Assembly (NCBI GenBank): GCA_022239325.1
Contig: JAKOGP010000003.1
Location: forward strand, 218,692 to 282,691
Reading direction: 5' to 3'
DNA from: Flavobacteriaceae bacterium LSUCC0859
GTDB taxonomy: Bacteria > Bacteroidota > Bacteroidia > Flavobacteriales > Flavobacteriaceae
Length of the DNA stretch: 64,000 nucleotides
Part shown: positions 27,889 through 37,066 of the stretch, piece after piece
Layout of the letters: the number at the start of each line of letters is the position of its first letter
Numbering within the stretch: the stretch's first letter is position 1
Made by a program: the position numbers and the translations under genes
The notes under the pieces: model-generated
The model's database searches: none
Seen by the model: only the letters and a program-made list of their open reading frames with translations
What the model was told of the DNA's origin: nothing

Positions 27889-28314
27889 ATGATTTGCTTT
27901 GAATGTGGAAATAAAATCTCTGATGATTTTAGATCAAATGGAACTTTTGGTGTTTTTTTATGTGAAACACATCAAAACATTATGGATGTTGTATTGAAAA
28001 AGTTAGGGGGACATTCGGATATAGGCAGGTTTTACTTTGCCTTAAAAAAATTAGGCCTAGATCCATTTATTGGCTGGTGGAACGGAGAGAGGCATGTACC
28101 TATTGCTATTGGAAGGTACAGACTCAATTTGGAATTTTATGACACTAACTTGCCCCACGACCATAGCCTGGCTTTAAAAAGACAGCAAATAGAGTCTTAT
28201 GACCACCAGCGTCAGTTTATATGCCTTCATATTCCTTTGGCATTATTAGAGGATCATTTAACACATACGGCCTTGCTCATTCACAACATTCACGAAGGAT
28301 TGAGAGCCTATTAA
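27889..28314 (+). CDS. Hypothetical protein with N-terminal CxxC-CxxH zinc finger and possible nuclease-like C-terminal part
   Basis: I do not recognise this 141-residue protein. Cys3, Cys6, Cys25 and His28 form a CxxC-x18-CxxH pattern fitting one structural zinc site. After a helix (about 29-60), residues 65-125 run HVPIAIGRYRLNLEFYD, then a His-rich LPHDHSLALKRQQIESYDH and QFICLHIPLALLEDHL. This strand-strand-helix-strand order with an Asn-Leu-Glu strand recalls DUF559/Vsr-like PD-(D/E)xK proteins, but the usual Asp before the Glu strand is missing, so the resemblance is only suggestive. It is cytosolic and a single gene, divergent from ilvD and convergent with yifB, 6 nt from the yifB stop. 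No terminator is seen between them. Confidence 0.7.
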   Translation: MICFECGNKISDDFRSNGTFGVFLCETHQNIMDVVLKKLGGHSDIGRFYFALKKLGLDPFIGWWNGERHVPIAIGRYRLNLEFYDTNLPHDHSLALKRQQIESYDHQRQFICLHIPLALLEDHLTHTALLIHNIHEGLRAY

Positions 28315-28320
28315 AAAAAA

Positions 28321-29844
28321 CTATGCCCTGTACTGTATGGCCTCTGCCAAATGGACAGATAATATAGCTTCGCTCCCCTCTAAGTCTGCAATAGTTCTAG
28401 AAACTTTAAGTATTCTATCATAAGCTCTAGCAGAAAGACCCAGCTGTTTCATTGCTGTTTTTAATAAAGCTTTAGAAGCCTCGTTTACCCCACAATACTG
28501 AACCACCATACCGTGATGCATTTGCGCATTGTGAAAACAATCTTTATCATTTTTAAATCTTTGAGATTGAATTTCTCTCGCTTTTATCACACGTTTCAGA
28601 ATCTGATCACTAGACTCTGAAAGCTCTGTTTCACTTAGAGACTCAAAACTTAGTGGCTGTACTTCTATGTGGAGATCTATTCTATCCAAGAGAGGGCCAG
28701 AGACCTTAGACAGGTACCTATTTACAGAAGAGGCAGAGTCTGAAAAGGACTCCGAATCGCTTTTAAAGTAACCACTGGGACTGGGATTCATACTGGCTAC
28801 CAACATAAAACTTGCTGGATAAGAAATACTGTATTTAGCTCTTGAAATTGTAATGGTTCTATCTTCTAGGGGCTGCCTAAGCACCTCTAAAACCCCTTTT
28901 TTAAATTCTGGTAATTCATCTAAAAAAAGCACCCCATTATGTGCCAATGAAATTTCTCCTGGTTGAGGAAAACTACCACCACCCACTAAGGCCACGTCAG
29001 AAATAGTATGATGGGGGCTTCTAAATGGTCTAGATTGCAAAAGCCCTGATGTATCTAGCAATCCAGCTACGGAGTGAATTTTGGTGGTTTCTAATGCTTC
29101 CTCAAAAGACATGGGTGGCAGTATCGTTGGCATTCGTTTGGCCAGCATGGTTTTACCGGCTCCCGGTGGTCCAATGAGGAGTATATTGTGCCCCCCGGCA
29201 GCTGCAATTTCCATACATCGCTTTACCCCTTCCTGACCTTTTACTTCACTAAAACAAAGTTTTCGTTTGGTTGGATTGCTGGCTGGTGTATTGGACAGAG
29301 AAATTTCAGAAATAGGTGCTAAGGTCTGTTGTTTGTTTTTGGAGGAAACAAATTCTATAACCTCGTTAATATGACTCACGCCAAACACCTGAATGCCGCG
29401 AACAACGCTGGCTTCTAGGGCATTTTCTGCAGGCACTATTAAGCCCTTAAATCCCTCTTCTACAGCCTGAATAGCCATGGCTAACACCCCTTTTACAGCC
29501 AAAATACTACCATCCAAGGATAGTTCTCCCATCATGATGTATTTACCAATATCTGGAGCTTTTAACTGAGCAGAGGCAGTAAGAATTCCTAAAGCTAAGG
29601 TAAGATCATAGGCTGCCCCTTCTTTTTTTAGAGCTGCAGGGGCCATATTAATGGTTATTTTCTTTCCAGGTATTTTATATCCATTATTTAAAAGGGCAGC
29701 CGCTATGCGATAGTGACTCTCCTTTACAGCGTTGTCTGGTAAACCCACTAAATGATATCCAATCCCTATGGCAACATGTACCTCTACCGTGATAGTTTCT
29801 GCTAAAACGCCAAAAACAGCACTTCCATAGACTTTTGCTAACAT
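28321..29844 (-). CDS. YifB/ComM-family Mg-chelatase-like AAA+ ATPase
   Basis: The 507-residue protein has the three ComM parts: an N-terminal Lon-protease-like S5-fold domain (GLPDNAVKESHYRI near 35, ALGILTAS near 83), a central Mg-chelatase-type AAA+ domain with Walker A GPPGAGKTMLAKRMPTILP near 225, FRSPHHTISDVALVGGG near 273 and Walker B VLFLDELPEF near 308, and a C-terminal helical domain with LSARAYDRILKVSRTIADLEG. ComM is a branch-migration helicase in natural transformation of other bacteria; whether that role holds here is unknown. The gene is 148 nt downstream of the penicillin acylase gene. Confidence 0.93.
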   Translation of the reverse strand: MLAKVYGSAVFGVLAETITVEVHVAIGIGYHLVGLPDNAVKESHYRIAAALLNNGYKIPGKKITINMAPAALKKEGAAYDLTLALGILTASAQLKAPDIGKYIMMGELSLDGSILAVKGVLAMAIQAVEEGFKGLIVPAENALEASVVRGIQVFGVSHINEVIEFVSSKNKQQTLAPISEISLSNTPASNPTKRKLCFSEVKGQEGVKRCMEIAAAGGHNILLIGPPGAGKTMLAKRMPTILPPMSFEEALETTKIHSVAGLLDTSGLLQSRPFRSPHHTISDVALVGGGSFPQPGEISLAHNGVLFLDELPEFKKGVLEVLRQPLEDRTITISRAKYSISYPASFMLVASMNPSPSGYFKSDSESFSDSASSVNRYLSKVSGPLLDRIDLHIEVQPLSFESLSETELSESSDQILKRVIKAREIQSQRFKNDKDCFHNAQMHHGMVVQYCGVNEASKALLKTAMKQLGLSARAYDRILKVSRTIADLEGSEAILSVHLAEAIQYRA

Positions 29845-29908
29845 AAACTTAGTTTAGCACTTAAAGTATGAAAAACCTCTGCTTGTAGGTACTCCAATCT
29901 ATGAACAG

Positions 29909-29940
29909 CACTTTATTTGTGAGCAACGGCAAATAAAGTG
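29909..29940. repeat. 11-bp perfect inverted repeat downstream of the penicillin acylase gene
   Basis: CACTTTATTTG and CAAATAAAGTG flank a 10-nt loop. It could form an RNA hairpin behind the acylase transcript, but no T run follows, so I do not call it an intrinsic terminator. Confidence 0.55.
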
Positions 29941-29960
29941 GGGAACTTTCTCAAAACTTT

Positions 29961-30027
29961 GGGGTCTTAAGATCAATATTTCAAATTGCTCCTTAAGGTT
30001 TTAAGACCAATATTTTAGATTGCTCCT
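29961..30027. repeat. Tandem direct repeat (34-nt period) spanning the stop codon of the penicillin acylase gene
   Basis: Positions 29961-29993 and 29995-30027 match at 27 of 33 bases, and all six differences are transitions. The right copy encodes the last residues of the acylase (EQSKILVLKP); the left copy lies just behind the stop codon and would read EQFEILILRP in another frame. It looks like a duplicated 3' gene end. Confidence 0.7.
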
Positions 30028-32365
30028 CTATGCTTTGCTTGTGTAGCAGCATAGGTCTCATTGCGCCTTTATTGTACAACAAGGCCTGGTCTTTGTAATG
30101 TGGGCTAAACGGATTTCCAGACTGACCAGTGGGAAGTATACCCATACTCCGTTCTATTTGTGAGAAATCGATAACTCTTCTAGTGGAGGGCCCCATAGTG
30201 GCCTGAAAACCGCCTTGCTCGGTGTAGTTAAAGCCTATATTATTAATGACTTCTTTAGAACCAGCACTAGGAAATGGACCCACATTAAAAAAAGAACGCA
30301 GGGCTGCAATTTTTCCAATGGGATGTTCGTGTTCTAAGGTGTGAATACGGCTCCATTTCCACTGCGATGGATTGGATCCAAAATGGCTACTCAGGTCTTC
30401 AAAAGCCGTTAAAAAGGCCTGATACACCAGTATATCCTTAGTTTCCAATTCCGGAGTATTGGCTTGGTCAAACCAAACACTTTCCTCCATCGCTATCATG
30501 GGTGCAATAAGTCTCTTAAAGAAATGAGTGCTTTGCATGGCCTTAAATCTATCTACACCCAATTCATCTTCAAATACATTTTTCAGAAAATAGTATTCCC
30601 ATTTGTGAAATAAGGCTGCTGCAGTTTGTTCCAAACCATAGCTTCCATCCCAGCTTTCTATATTTTCTATAGCTTCTTGCTGTGCTATACTAAGTGGGGG
30701 GGTCAAAATTTTCTGAGCCCTCATACTCTTCATAAAATGCTTCACCAAATCTGGGTTTACAGCAGAGGTATGGTCTGTGATCATTTCAGATACAGAATTT
30801 ATGTCCCAATTGTCTTTAGCCAATAATAGGTTGTTAATCCTTTTGGCTCTATTTTCTGGCAAATAATAGCCAGGATATGTTTTTCCTGACACAGGCTGTG
30901 GTGCATTATTGGCAGAGTATACATAGTCCCAAGGCGGATTTTCTGAGCTGGGATTTTCTGAAAAAGGGAGATAGCTTATTTTCTCCTGTGAGGCGTCTCT
31001 CCCATCTAAAATAAATTTTGAAGAAACACCTTCCGGCAAATCGTATAAGGCAGCTGTAGCCCACCAAGCAATATTTCCTTGGGCGTCTCCATACATTACA
31101 TTGAGTCCTGGAGCGTGAATGCCGCTTAAAGCATTTTTAAAGTCTAACATACCTCTAGCATGAGAAATGCGATAAAGCGATTGTAATACCTCATTAGACT
31201 TTTGGGTATATACCCAAGACATACTAATGGGTTGGGTGTTATTTACACCAGCCACAATGTCATTCATTATTGGGCCATGCACCGTTTGTTTTACCAAATA
31301 GTTTACAGGAGTAGCGTCTTTTACTACAATGGTTTTTTCTTGCACCCTAAAAGGCAGCCATTCTTTTTCGTATTTGTATTTATCTGGGTTTCCGGGCTGT
31401 GTTTCCGTGCTGTAAAAATCTATGTCGTCATTTTCAAACATAGTGAGTCCATAGGCCAATTTACGGTTATGAGCCAAAAGAGGAAATGGAACCCCTGCTA
31501 AATGGTGTCCATAATTCTCATAAGTGGGCGTTTGTATATGGGCCTCGTACCAAACTGCCGGTTGGGCATATCCAATATGTGGGTCATTGGCAAAAATGAC
31601 ACTACCGTTTTTGGTCTTTTTAGAACCAATTACCCAGGCATTGCTTCCAATAAATTGGGGAGCAGGCACCTTTTCTAGTAGGCTCGCAATTTGGTCCATG
31701 GGGCCCTTATAAGTTGCTATGGCAAGTGTCTTTGGGTCGTAGTCTACAGATAGGTCTTTTAGGTATTCTGGACCAAATTCTGAATGAATTTCAGAGAGCA
31801 AAGGATCTGTTCTATGTGCCACTGCAAAGCTAAAAGCCATATAACCAATGGTGTTGTAAATATCTTTTAACTCAAAAGCCTTTTTTTCTGTTCCTGTCAA
31901 TAGAAATTCTACAGGCGTTGGGCCCGAAGCAATAAAGGCATTAATACCGTCTAAATAAGCCATAGACAATTGATAGCTTGCACTAGAAGTCTCTAACTGA
32001 GCTACAGATTTCTCGCTGGCAGCGTCTATTCCCAAACTTAAAAATAGTTTGTCTGTCTCAATGAGATCTGCCCCAAAAAGCTCGGAAAGCCTTCCTGCAC
32101 CAATTCTTCTGAGCACCTCCATTTGCCAGAGTCTGTCTTGTGCATGCACATAGCCTAAGGCTTTGAAGGCGTCTGCCTCTGAGTTGGCATATATATGAGG
32201 TATTCCATAGCTGTCAAAATAAACACGCACCTCTTCTGAGAGACCACTCAAAGATTGAGTTCCTTGGTATTGTGGTCTCATATAGGCTTTAAATACTTGA
32301 AAAGCCAATAGAACTAGAAGGCCTATTAGCACTAAAGATACAAGTACTCGCTTTAGATTTTTCAT
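29993..32365 (-). CDS. Penicillin acylase family protein (Ntn hydrolase, S45), membrane-anchored or exported
   Basis: The 790-residue precursor has an N-terminal hydrophobic segment (7-22), an alpha-chain region with IPHIYANSEADAFKALGYVHAQDRLWQMEVLRR (about 55-87) and the autocatalytic junction GSNAW, where Ser241 would be the N-terminal nucleophile of the beta chain. KTKNGSVIFANDPH follows as usual in the family. Ntn S45 enzymes cleave amide bonds in beta-lactams, acyl-homoserine lactones or other N-acyl compounds; the substrate here cannot be read from sequence. The gene starts 1 nt after the dsbD-like stop in the order tilS-dsbD-acylase, so it is probably in the same operon. Its 3' end is duplicated behind the stop. 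Confidence 0.92.
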   Translation of the reverse strand: MKNLKRVLVSLVLIGLLVLLAFQVFKAYMRPQYQGTQSLSGLSEEVRVYFDSYGIPHIYANSEADAFKALGYVHAQDRLWQMEVLRRIGAGRLSELFGADLIETDKLFLSLGIDAASEKSVAQLETSSASYQLSMAYLDGINAFIASGPTPVEFLLTGTEKKAFELKDIYNTIGYMAFSFAVAHRTDPLLSEIHSEFGPEYLKDLSVDYDPKTLAIATYKGPMDQIASLLEKVPAPQFIGSNAWVIGSKKTKNGSVIFANDPHIGYAQPAVWYEAHIQTPTYENYGHHLAGVPFPLLAHNRKLAYGLTMFENDDIDFYSTETQPGNPDKYKYEKEWLPFRVQEKTIVVKDATPVNYLVKQTVHGPIMNDIVAGVNNTQPISMSWVYTQKSNEVLQSLYRISHARGMLDFKNALSGIHAPGLNVMYGDAQGNIAWWATAALYDLPEGVSSKFILDGRDASQEKISYLPFSENPSSENPPWDYVYSANNAPQPVSGKTYPGYYLPENRAKRINNLLLAKDNWDINSVSEMITDHTSAVNPDLVKHFMKSMRAQKILTPPLSIAQQEAIENIESWDGSYGLEQTAAALFHKWEYYFLKNVFEDELGVDRFKAMQSTHFFKRLIAPMIAMEESVWFDQANTPELETKDILVYQAFLTAFEDLSSHFGSNPSQWKWSRIHTLEHEHPIGKIAALRSFFNVGPFPSAGSKEVINNIGFNYTEQGGFQATMGPSTRRVIDFSQIERSMGILPTGQSGNPFSPHYKDQALLYNKGAMRPMLLHKQSIEEQSKILVLKP

Positions 32366-32366
32366 A

Positions 32367-34352
32367 TTACTGCGCTTTAAAGGTTTGTATTCCTAGAGAT
32401 AGCCACTGCTCATAGGTATTTACATCTGTGTATTGTATGGCGGGTGCTAATATCTCTAGATCTGGAGACATCATTAGATAGTAGGGCTGGGAAGCCGCAT
32501 TAAAGTTAACTGTCTGAAAAGTGCCCCATTTTTGGCCAATGGTTTTTATAGATTTTTGTCTTCCTGAGGTGTACTCAAAAATAAATTGATCTGCCGCAGG
32601 CAAGGGAGCTCTGTCGTCTACATAGAGAGAAATAAGTACAAATTCATTTTTTATGAGGTTAAATACAGTAGGGTCGCTCCAAACATTTTCTTCCATTCGT
32701 CTACAATTCACACAGGCCCAACCTGTGAAGTCCAATAAAATAGGTTTATTTTGGGAGCTAGCTATCTGGAGACCCGTCTCAAAATCTTTATAACAATCTA
32801 AACCCAAAGGGCAATCAGATTCCTGAGGGTAAAGACTGTAAAAGCTAGGTGGTGGAAAACCGCTAAGCCAATTTAGGGGTGTTTTCTGCAATATTCCCAA
32901 TAACATAAAACTGCCAAAAACAATACTGGCTGCTACCCATGGATACCTAGACCAATGAATGGACTTTTTTGGACGGTCAAAAATTCCCAGCAAATAAGCA
33001 GCTAGACCTATAGAGAGCAGTAACCAGATGCCTAAAAACACCTCTCTTTTCAAAAGTCCCCAGTGGGCAACCAAATCTGCGTTTGATAAAAATTTAAAGG
33101 CCAATCCCAACTCCAAAAACCCTAAGAATACCTTTACAGTAATCATCCAACCCCCAGATTTCGGTAGGCTGGCTAGCATACCAGGAAAAAGAGCAAATAA
33201 GGCAAATGGAAAAGCCAAAGCTACTCCAAAACCAAGCATACCTACTGTTAGGTTTGTTGCTACGTCCCCACTAGCCAAACTGGTACTTCCTAAAAGTCCT
33301 CCAAGAATAGGGCCAGTACAAGAAAAAGATACCAAGGCAAGCGTTAGTGCCATAAAAAATACCCCCAATATACCACCCATTTTAGTGGCTTTGTCATCCA
33401 TTTTATTAGACCAGGAGGCAGGTAGATTTAGTTCATAAAAACCAAAAAAAGAACCCGCGAAAAAGATAAAAATGAAGAAGAAAAAAACGTTTAGCCAAAT
33501 ATTTGTGGCAATGGTATTGAGTATTTGAGCATCTAATGAGTTAAAAAGATGAAAAGGTACAGACAGTAGTACATAAATGAGAACAATAAAAAAACCATAC
33601 CAAAGGGCCTGACTAACTCCTTTTTTTCTGTTCTCGGCTCCATTGGTAAAAAAAGAAACCGTGAGGGGAATCATCGGAAAAACACAGGGTGTTAAAAGGG
33701 CTATTCCACCCCCCAATAGTCCAAGGCCAAAAATGGTCCACAAGAGACTGGCTTTTGAACTCCCATTGCTTTCTAAGCCGTTATCTAATAGATTTTTGTT
33801 TTTAAGAGGTAGTATAAGAGCTGCTGTTTTTTCCAGATCTGAAGAAGACAACTCATTTTCTAATCCCAACGCTCCCCCGAGCTTACCAAGAGGAATTACA
33901 AAGCGCTGTACCTGAGCAATACAAAGTTCTTTACAAACCTGATAATCTATGTTCACCACAAGTTTTTCAAGTGTGGAATCTTTTAAAACAATTTTTTGTG
34001 TAAATGTGGCCTCTAGCTCAAAGAATTCCTCAGTAACTCCAAACACCTCAGAGTACTCTTTTACAGTTTCAGACTCTTGGAGCCCACCTAACAATTCATA
34101 GCCACCACCAAGGCCATCAAATTCAAATAGTGCAGGCTGTGAACCGCCCTTAGGTGAGTGGGTACAGTACAAATGCCAGTCTGGACTTATTTGAGCTAGA
34201 AAACGAATGATATAGGTGCTGTCATTTTCTTGAACCACCTCTGTTTCCCATTGAATGACCTCAGAACTGCGGTCTGCAGAAAAGCCAAAGTCTTGAGCAT
34301 AGAGAAGGCCACTACATAAAGCATATATTGTTACGACAAAGTTTTTAAACAT
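32367..34352 (-). CDS. DsbD-like thiol:disulfide interchange protein
   Basis: The 661-residue protein has a signal peptide (to about 20, LLYAQ), an N-terminal DsbD-alpha immunoglobulin-like domain with a VCKELCIAQ pair near 138-143, a central eight-helix transmembrane domain with LTPCVFPMIPLTVSFF near 220 and SFSCTGPILGG near 345 (one Cys each, the redox pair), and a C-terminal thioredoxin domain with WACVNCRRMEENVW near 548. It would carry electrons from cytoplasmic thioredoxin to the periplasm. All three redox pairs are present, so it should be functional. Its start lies inside the 3' end of tilS (22-nt overlap). Confidence 0.93.
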   Translation of the reverse strand: MFKNFVVTIYALCSGLLYAQDFGFSADRSSEVIQWETEVVQENDSTYIIRFLAQISPDWHLYCTHSPKGGSQPALFEFDGLGGGYELLGGLQESETVKEYSEVFGVTEEFFELEATFTQKIVLKDSTLEKLVVNIDYQVCKELCIAQVQRFVIPLGKLGGALGLENELSSSDLEKTAALILPLKNKNLLDNGLESNGSSKASLLWTIFGLGLLGGGIALLTPCVFPMIPLTVSFFTNGAENRKKGVSQALWYGFFIVLIYVLLSVPFHLFNSLDAQILNTIATNIWLNVFFFFIFIFFAGSFFGFYELNLPASWSNKMDDKATKMGGILGVFFMALTLALVSFSCTGPILGGLLGSTSLASGDVATNLTVGMLGFGVALAFPFALFALFPGMLASLPKSGGWMITVKVFLGFLELGLAFKFLSNADLVAHWGLLKREVFLGIWLLLSIGLAAYLLGIFDRPKKSIHWSRYPWVAASIVFGSFMLLGILQKTPLNWLSGFPPPSFYSLYPQESDCPLGLDCYKDFETGLQIASSQNKPILLDFTGWACVNCRRMEENVWSDPTVFNLIKNEFVLISLYVDDRAPLPAADQFIFEYTSGRQKSIKTIGQKWGTFQTVNFNAASQPYYLMMSPDLEILAPAIQYTDVNTYEQWLSLGIQTFKAQ

Positions 34353-35650
34353 AAAAATTGATTTGTTTTTGAATGTACTTGAAATCTTCTATCGGCGCGC
34401 AAGCCTACAACCCAAACAATCCGGTCTTTAGCGTCTGCCAATATCCAGAGACTGGATTTTGAAAATACGTCAATTTTTTCATCTCTGAGGTATTTAGAGA
34501 GCTTCTTTTTGCCTGTCATCCCAACGGGGTAAAACAGATCGCCTTCTTTTATATGACGCAGTACTAAAGGGAAATGGAGAAGTGTTTTATCTACCGTTAT
34601 TTCAAATGGGTTTTGGGGTACAGCAGCCTCCTTACCATCTGTAAATTCCATAGAAATAGGTGTTGTAATAGCAGGACAGTCCTCTGAAATATAGTATGCC
34701 TCTTCACTGCTACTTAGCTGTTCTTTAGCGTAAAGCAACAGATTCCTTCTGTCTTTGAGTAAAATGTGGGTATCCGACAAGAGTTTTTTTCCAGACGCAC
34801 CCTCACATATTCCTATAATAGCTGCAGAATCTGAAAAACCATAAGGGGAAAACAGACCATATAAACTTGCGTTTAGAGCCGTTTGACTTAGTAAGTTTTC
34901 AAGGTCTATGCTTATGGCAGTTGGCGTATTATGGAATAATTGAGCTCTCAATTGGTCTATATATAAATGAGATAAAGTAGCTGTTTGCTCCAAGTATTTT
35001 TGAGTTTGTGCCACATTATGTAAAGCGGTGGGGTGTAAACTTTCTATTAAAGGCAGTAATTCATGCCTAATTTTGTTCCTAAGGTATTTGGTCTCTTTAT
35101 TAGAGCTGTCTTCGAGCCATTCTATTTTTTGTTTCTTAGCATAAGAGGCTATTTCCTGTCTTGAAAAAGGCAGCATAGGTCTTATAATATATTTTCTTTT
35201 TTTGGGTACCCCGAGCAAACCCTCTATACCGGTACCTCTACTGAGGTTTATTAACATGGTTTCTAAGGCGTCGTCTCTGTGATGGGCGGTTACCAAATAA
35301 GCGTATCTAGATGTTTCTATTAGGGTTTCAAACCACTCGTAACGAAGGGTTCTTGCTGCCATTTGCACAGAACACTTTTGTGTTTTCGCATAGGTCTCCG
35401 TGTTAAAAGAGGTAGAAAAAAAGGGAACAGAAAATTGCTTGGCAAGCTCTTCTACAAAGGACGCATCGGCCTGCGAAGCGGCCCCACGAAGTTTAAAATT
35501 GCAGTGAGCTAAAGCAAAATCCAGGCCTATTTCCTTACAAAGATGCGCCAATACTACAGAATCTATTCCAGCGCTACAGGCTAGAATAAACGGCTGTGAA
35601 CACAATTCTGGAAATTGATGGATCAAATGATTTTTAAAGGCGATTTTCAC
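34331..35650 (-). CDS. tilS: tRNA(Ile)-lysidine synthase
   Basis: The 439-residue N-type ATP pyrophosphatase has the P-loop SAGIDSVVLAHL at 26-37, AHCNFKLRGAASQADASFVEELA near 46-68, HHRDDALETMLINLSRGTGIEGL near 120-142 and the RPMLPFSRQEI motif, and a C-terminal TilS domain with LSKYLRDEKI. It changes C34 of tRNA-Ile(CAU) to lysidine. The P-loop usually reads SGGxDS; here it is SAGIDS. The gene heads the run tilS-dsbD-acylase on - and is divergent from the DUF1624-like gene. Confidence 0.93.
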   Translation of the reverse strand: MKIAFKNHLIHQFPELCSQPFILACSAGIDSVVLAHLCKEIGLDFALAHCNFKLRGAASQADASFVEELAKQFSVPFFSTSFNTETYAKTQKCSVQMAARTLRYEWFETLIETSRYAYLVTAHHRDDALETMLINLSRGTGIEGLLGVPKKRKYIIRPMLPFSRQEIASYAKKQKIEWLEDSSNKETKYLRNKIRHELLPLIESLHPTALHNVAQTQKYLEQTATLSHLYIDQLRAQLFHNTPTAISIDLENLLSQTALNASLYGLFSPYGFSDSAAIIGICEGASGKKLLSDTHILLKDRRNLLLYAKEQLSSSEEAYYISEDCPAITTPISMEFTDGKEAAVPQNPFEITVDKTLLHFPLVLRHIKEGDLFYPVGMTGKKKLSKYLRDEKIDVFSKSSLWILADAKDRIVWVVGLRADRRFQVHSKTNQFLCLKTLS

Positions 35651-35732
35651 GATCTAAAATAAAAAATAAGGTCCTGTATTATTTTGCTACTTTTGAAAGG
35701 TAAAGATACCCCTATTTTTGGAGTCTAAAGCC

Positions 35733-36827
35733 ATGGAGCAAAAGCGATTGTATTTTATTGACGCTATAAGGGCCTGGGCCATCCTCATGATGCTCCAAGG
35801 ACACTTCATAGACGGGCTTTTAGACCCTGTATTTAGAGACTCTACACAACCCACTTACAAATTATGGCTATATTTTAGAGGCATTACAGCGCCCGTTTTT
35901 TTTACAGCATCTGGACTTATTTTCACCTATTTACTCTATATAAACAAGGACCAAGCCTACAGACGACAAAGAATAAAAAAAGGTCTCGTACGCGTGGCCC
36001 AGCTCTTGCTTTTAGGATATGCGCTTAGACTTAATATGAGAGGGCTATTTCAAGGACAGCTCTACGCAAGTTTTTTTTATGTAGACGTGCTTCATTGTAT
36101 AGGACTTTCTCTTCTGGCCATTATAGGATTACACTACTGGCTTGGAAAGTATTCGCAAATCGGTCTGGGCTGGATTTTTCTTGGTCTAACAGTGGTGCTA
36201 TTTATCTTTGAGCCAGCCTATGACAAACTTCCTTGGGAAGGTGTTCCGCAGTTTTTGAGTCATTATTTCACCAAGGCACACGGCTCTGTATTTACTGTAA
36301 TTCCATGGATGGGGTACAGCCTGTTGGGCGGTTTTTTAGCCGTCCAAATGATGTATTTTAAAGAAAAGCGTTTCTTCTACCCCATGGCCATATTTTTGTG
36401 TACGATTGTAGGAATTCTATTAAAATACCAATCCTCTGCCCTATTCATTGCTATTTATGAGCGTTTTGACTTAGAAATTTTTAAATCGGTAGCCTATAAC
36501 AATTATCTCTTTATTCGTTTTGGAGATGTTCTTTGGGTATTAGCTGTTTTTATGGCATTTAGAAGCTTTTTAAAACATCCCTACTTACTCAAAATTGGTC
36601 AAAACACCCTCAGTATTTATGTGGTACATGCCATAATTTTATATGGAAGCTTTCACGGCTTTGGATTGTATAGGTTTTTTAAAAAATCTCTCGATCTGCC
36701 TCAGGCCATTGGAGGGGCACTAATATTTGTCACATGCTGTGTGCTCTTATCTTTTGCCTATGCTAGTCTGGCCCCTTGGCGCTCTCAGATTTTTTCACGT
36801 ATCTTTAAAAAAAATTTAAAACTATGA
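35733..36827 (+). CDS. DUF1624 / heparan-alpha-glucosaminide N-acetyltransferase-like membrane protein
   Basis: From the ATG at 35733 the protein has 364 residues. It begins EQKRLYFIDAIRAWAILMMLQGHFIDG, an N-terminus shared by DUF1624 (YeiB/HGSNAT-like) membrane acyltransferases, with the His in helix 1. About ten hydrophobic helices follow, among them GITAPVFFTASGLIFTYLL and the C-terminal IGQNTLSIYVVHAIILYG with a second conserved His. It could move acyl groups across the inner membrane; the acceptor is unknown. A TTG fifteen bases upstream is in frame but the ATG is preferable. The 3' end overlaps the CDGSH gene by 4 nt (ATGA). Confidence 0.8.
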   Translation: MEQKRLYFIDAIRAWAILMMLQGHFIDGLLDPVFRDSTQPTYKLWLYFRGITAPVFFTASGLIFTYLLYINKDQAYRRQRIKKGLVRVAQLLLLGYALRLNMRGLFQGQLYASFFYVDVLHCIGLSLLAIIGLHYWLGKYSQIGLGWIFLGLTVVLFIFEPAYDKLPWEGVPQFLSHYFTKAHGSVFTVIPWMGYSLLGGFLAVQMMYFKEKRFFYPMAIFLCTIVGILLKYQSSALFIAIYERFDLEIFKSVAYNNYLFIRFGDVLWVLAVFMAFRSFLKHPYLLKIGQNTLSIYVVHAIILYGSFHGFGLYRFFKKSLDLPQAIGGALIFVTCCVLLSFAYASLAPWRSQIFSRIFKKNLKL

Positions 36828-37066
36828 GTGAAACTCCAAAATTTAGCCCCGTTCCAGTAGACTTAGAAGCAGAAAAAAACTACAGCTGGTGTACCTGTGG
36901 GCATACAGAAAATGAACCTTTTTGTGATTCCTCTCACAGAAAACACAACGCCACCCCTTCTTTAAAATTCAATGTCACAGAAGCACAAACTGCTTATTTA
37001 TGTACTTGTAAGCAAACTAAAAATGCGCCTTATTGTGACGGAAGCCATAACAATTATAATTCATAA
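36824..37066 (+). CDS. Tandem CDGSH iron-sulfur domain protein
   Basis: The 80-residue protein contains two CDGSH-type motifs, C23-x-C25-x8-C34-x3-H38 (FCDSSH) and C60-x-C62-x8-C71-x3-H75 (YCDGSH), each able to hold a 2Fe-2S cluster with 3-Cys-1-His ligation as in mitoNEET. The first has Ser in place of Gly, which does not affect the ligands. The role is probably redox or cluster transfer. It is translationally coupled to the preceding membrane protein by an ATGA overlap. Behind its stop codon lies a diverged in-frame copy of its last codons. Confidence 0.92.
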   Translation: MSETPKFSPVPVDLEAEKNYSWCTCGHTENEPFCDSSHRKHNATPSLKFNVTEAQTAYLCTCKQTKNAPYCDGSHNNYNS

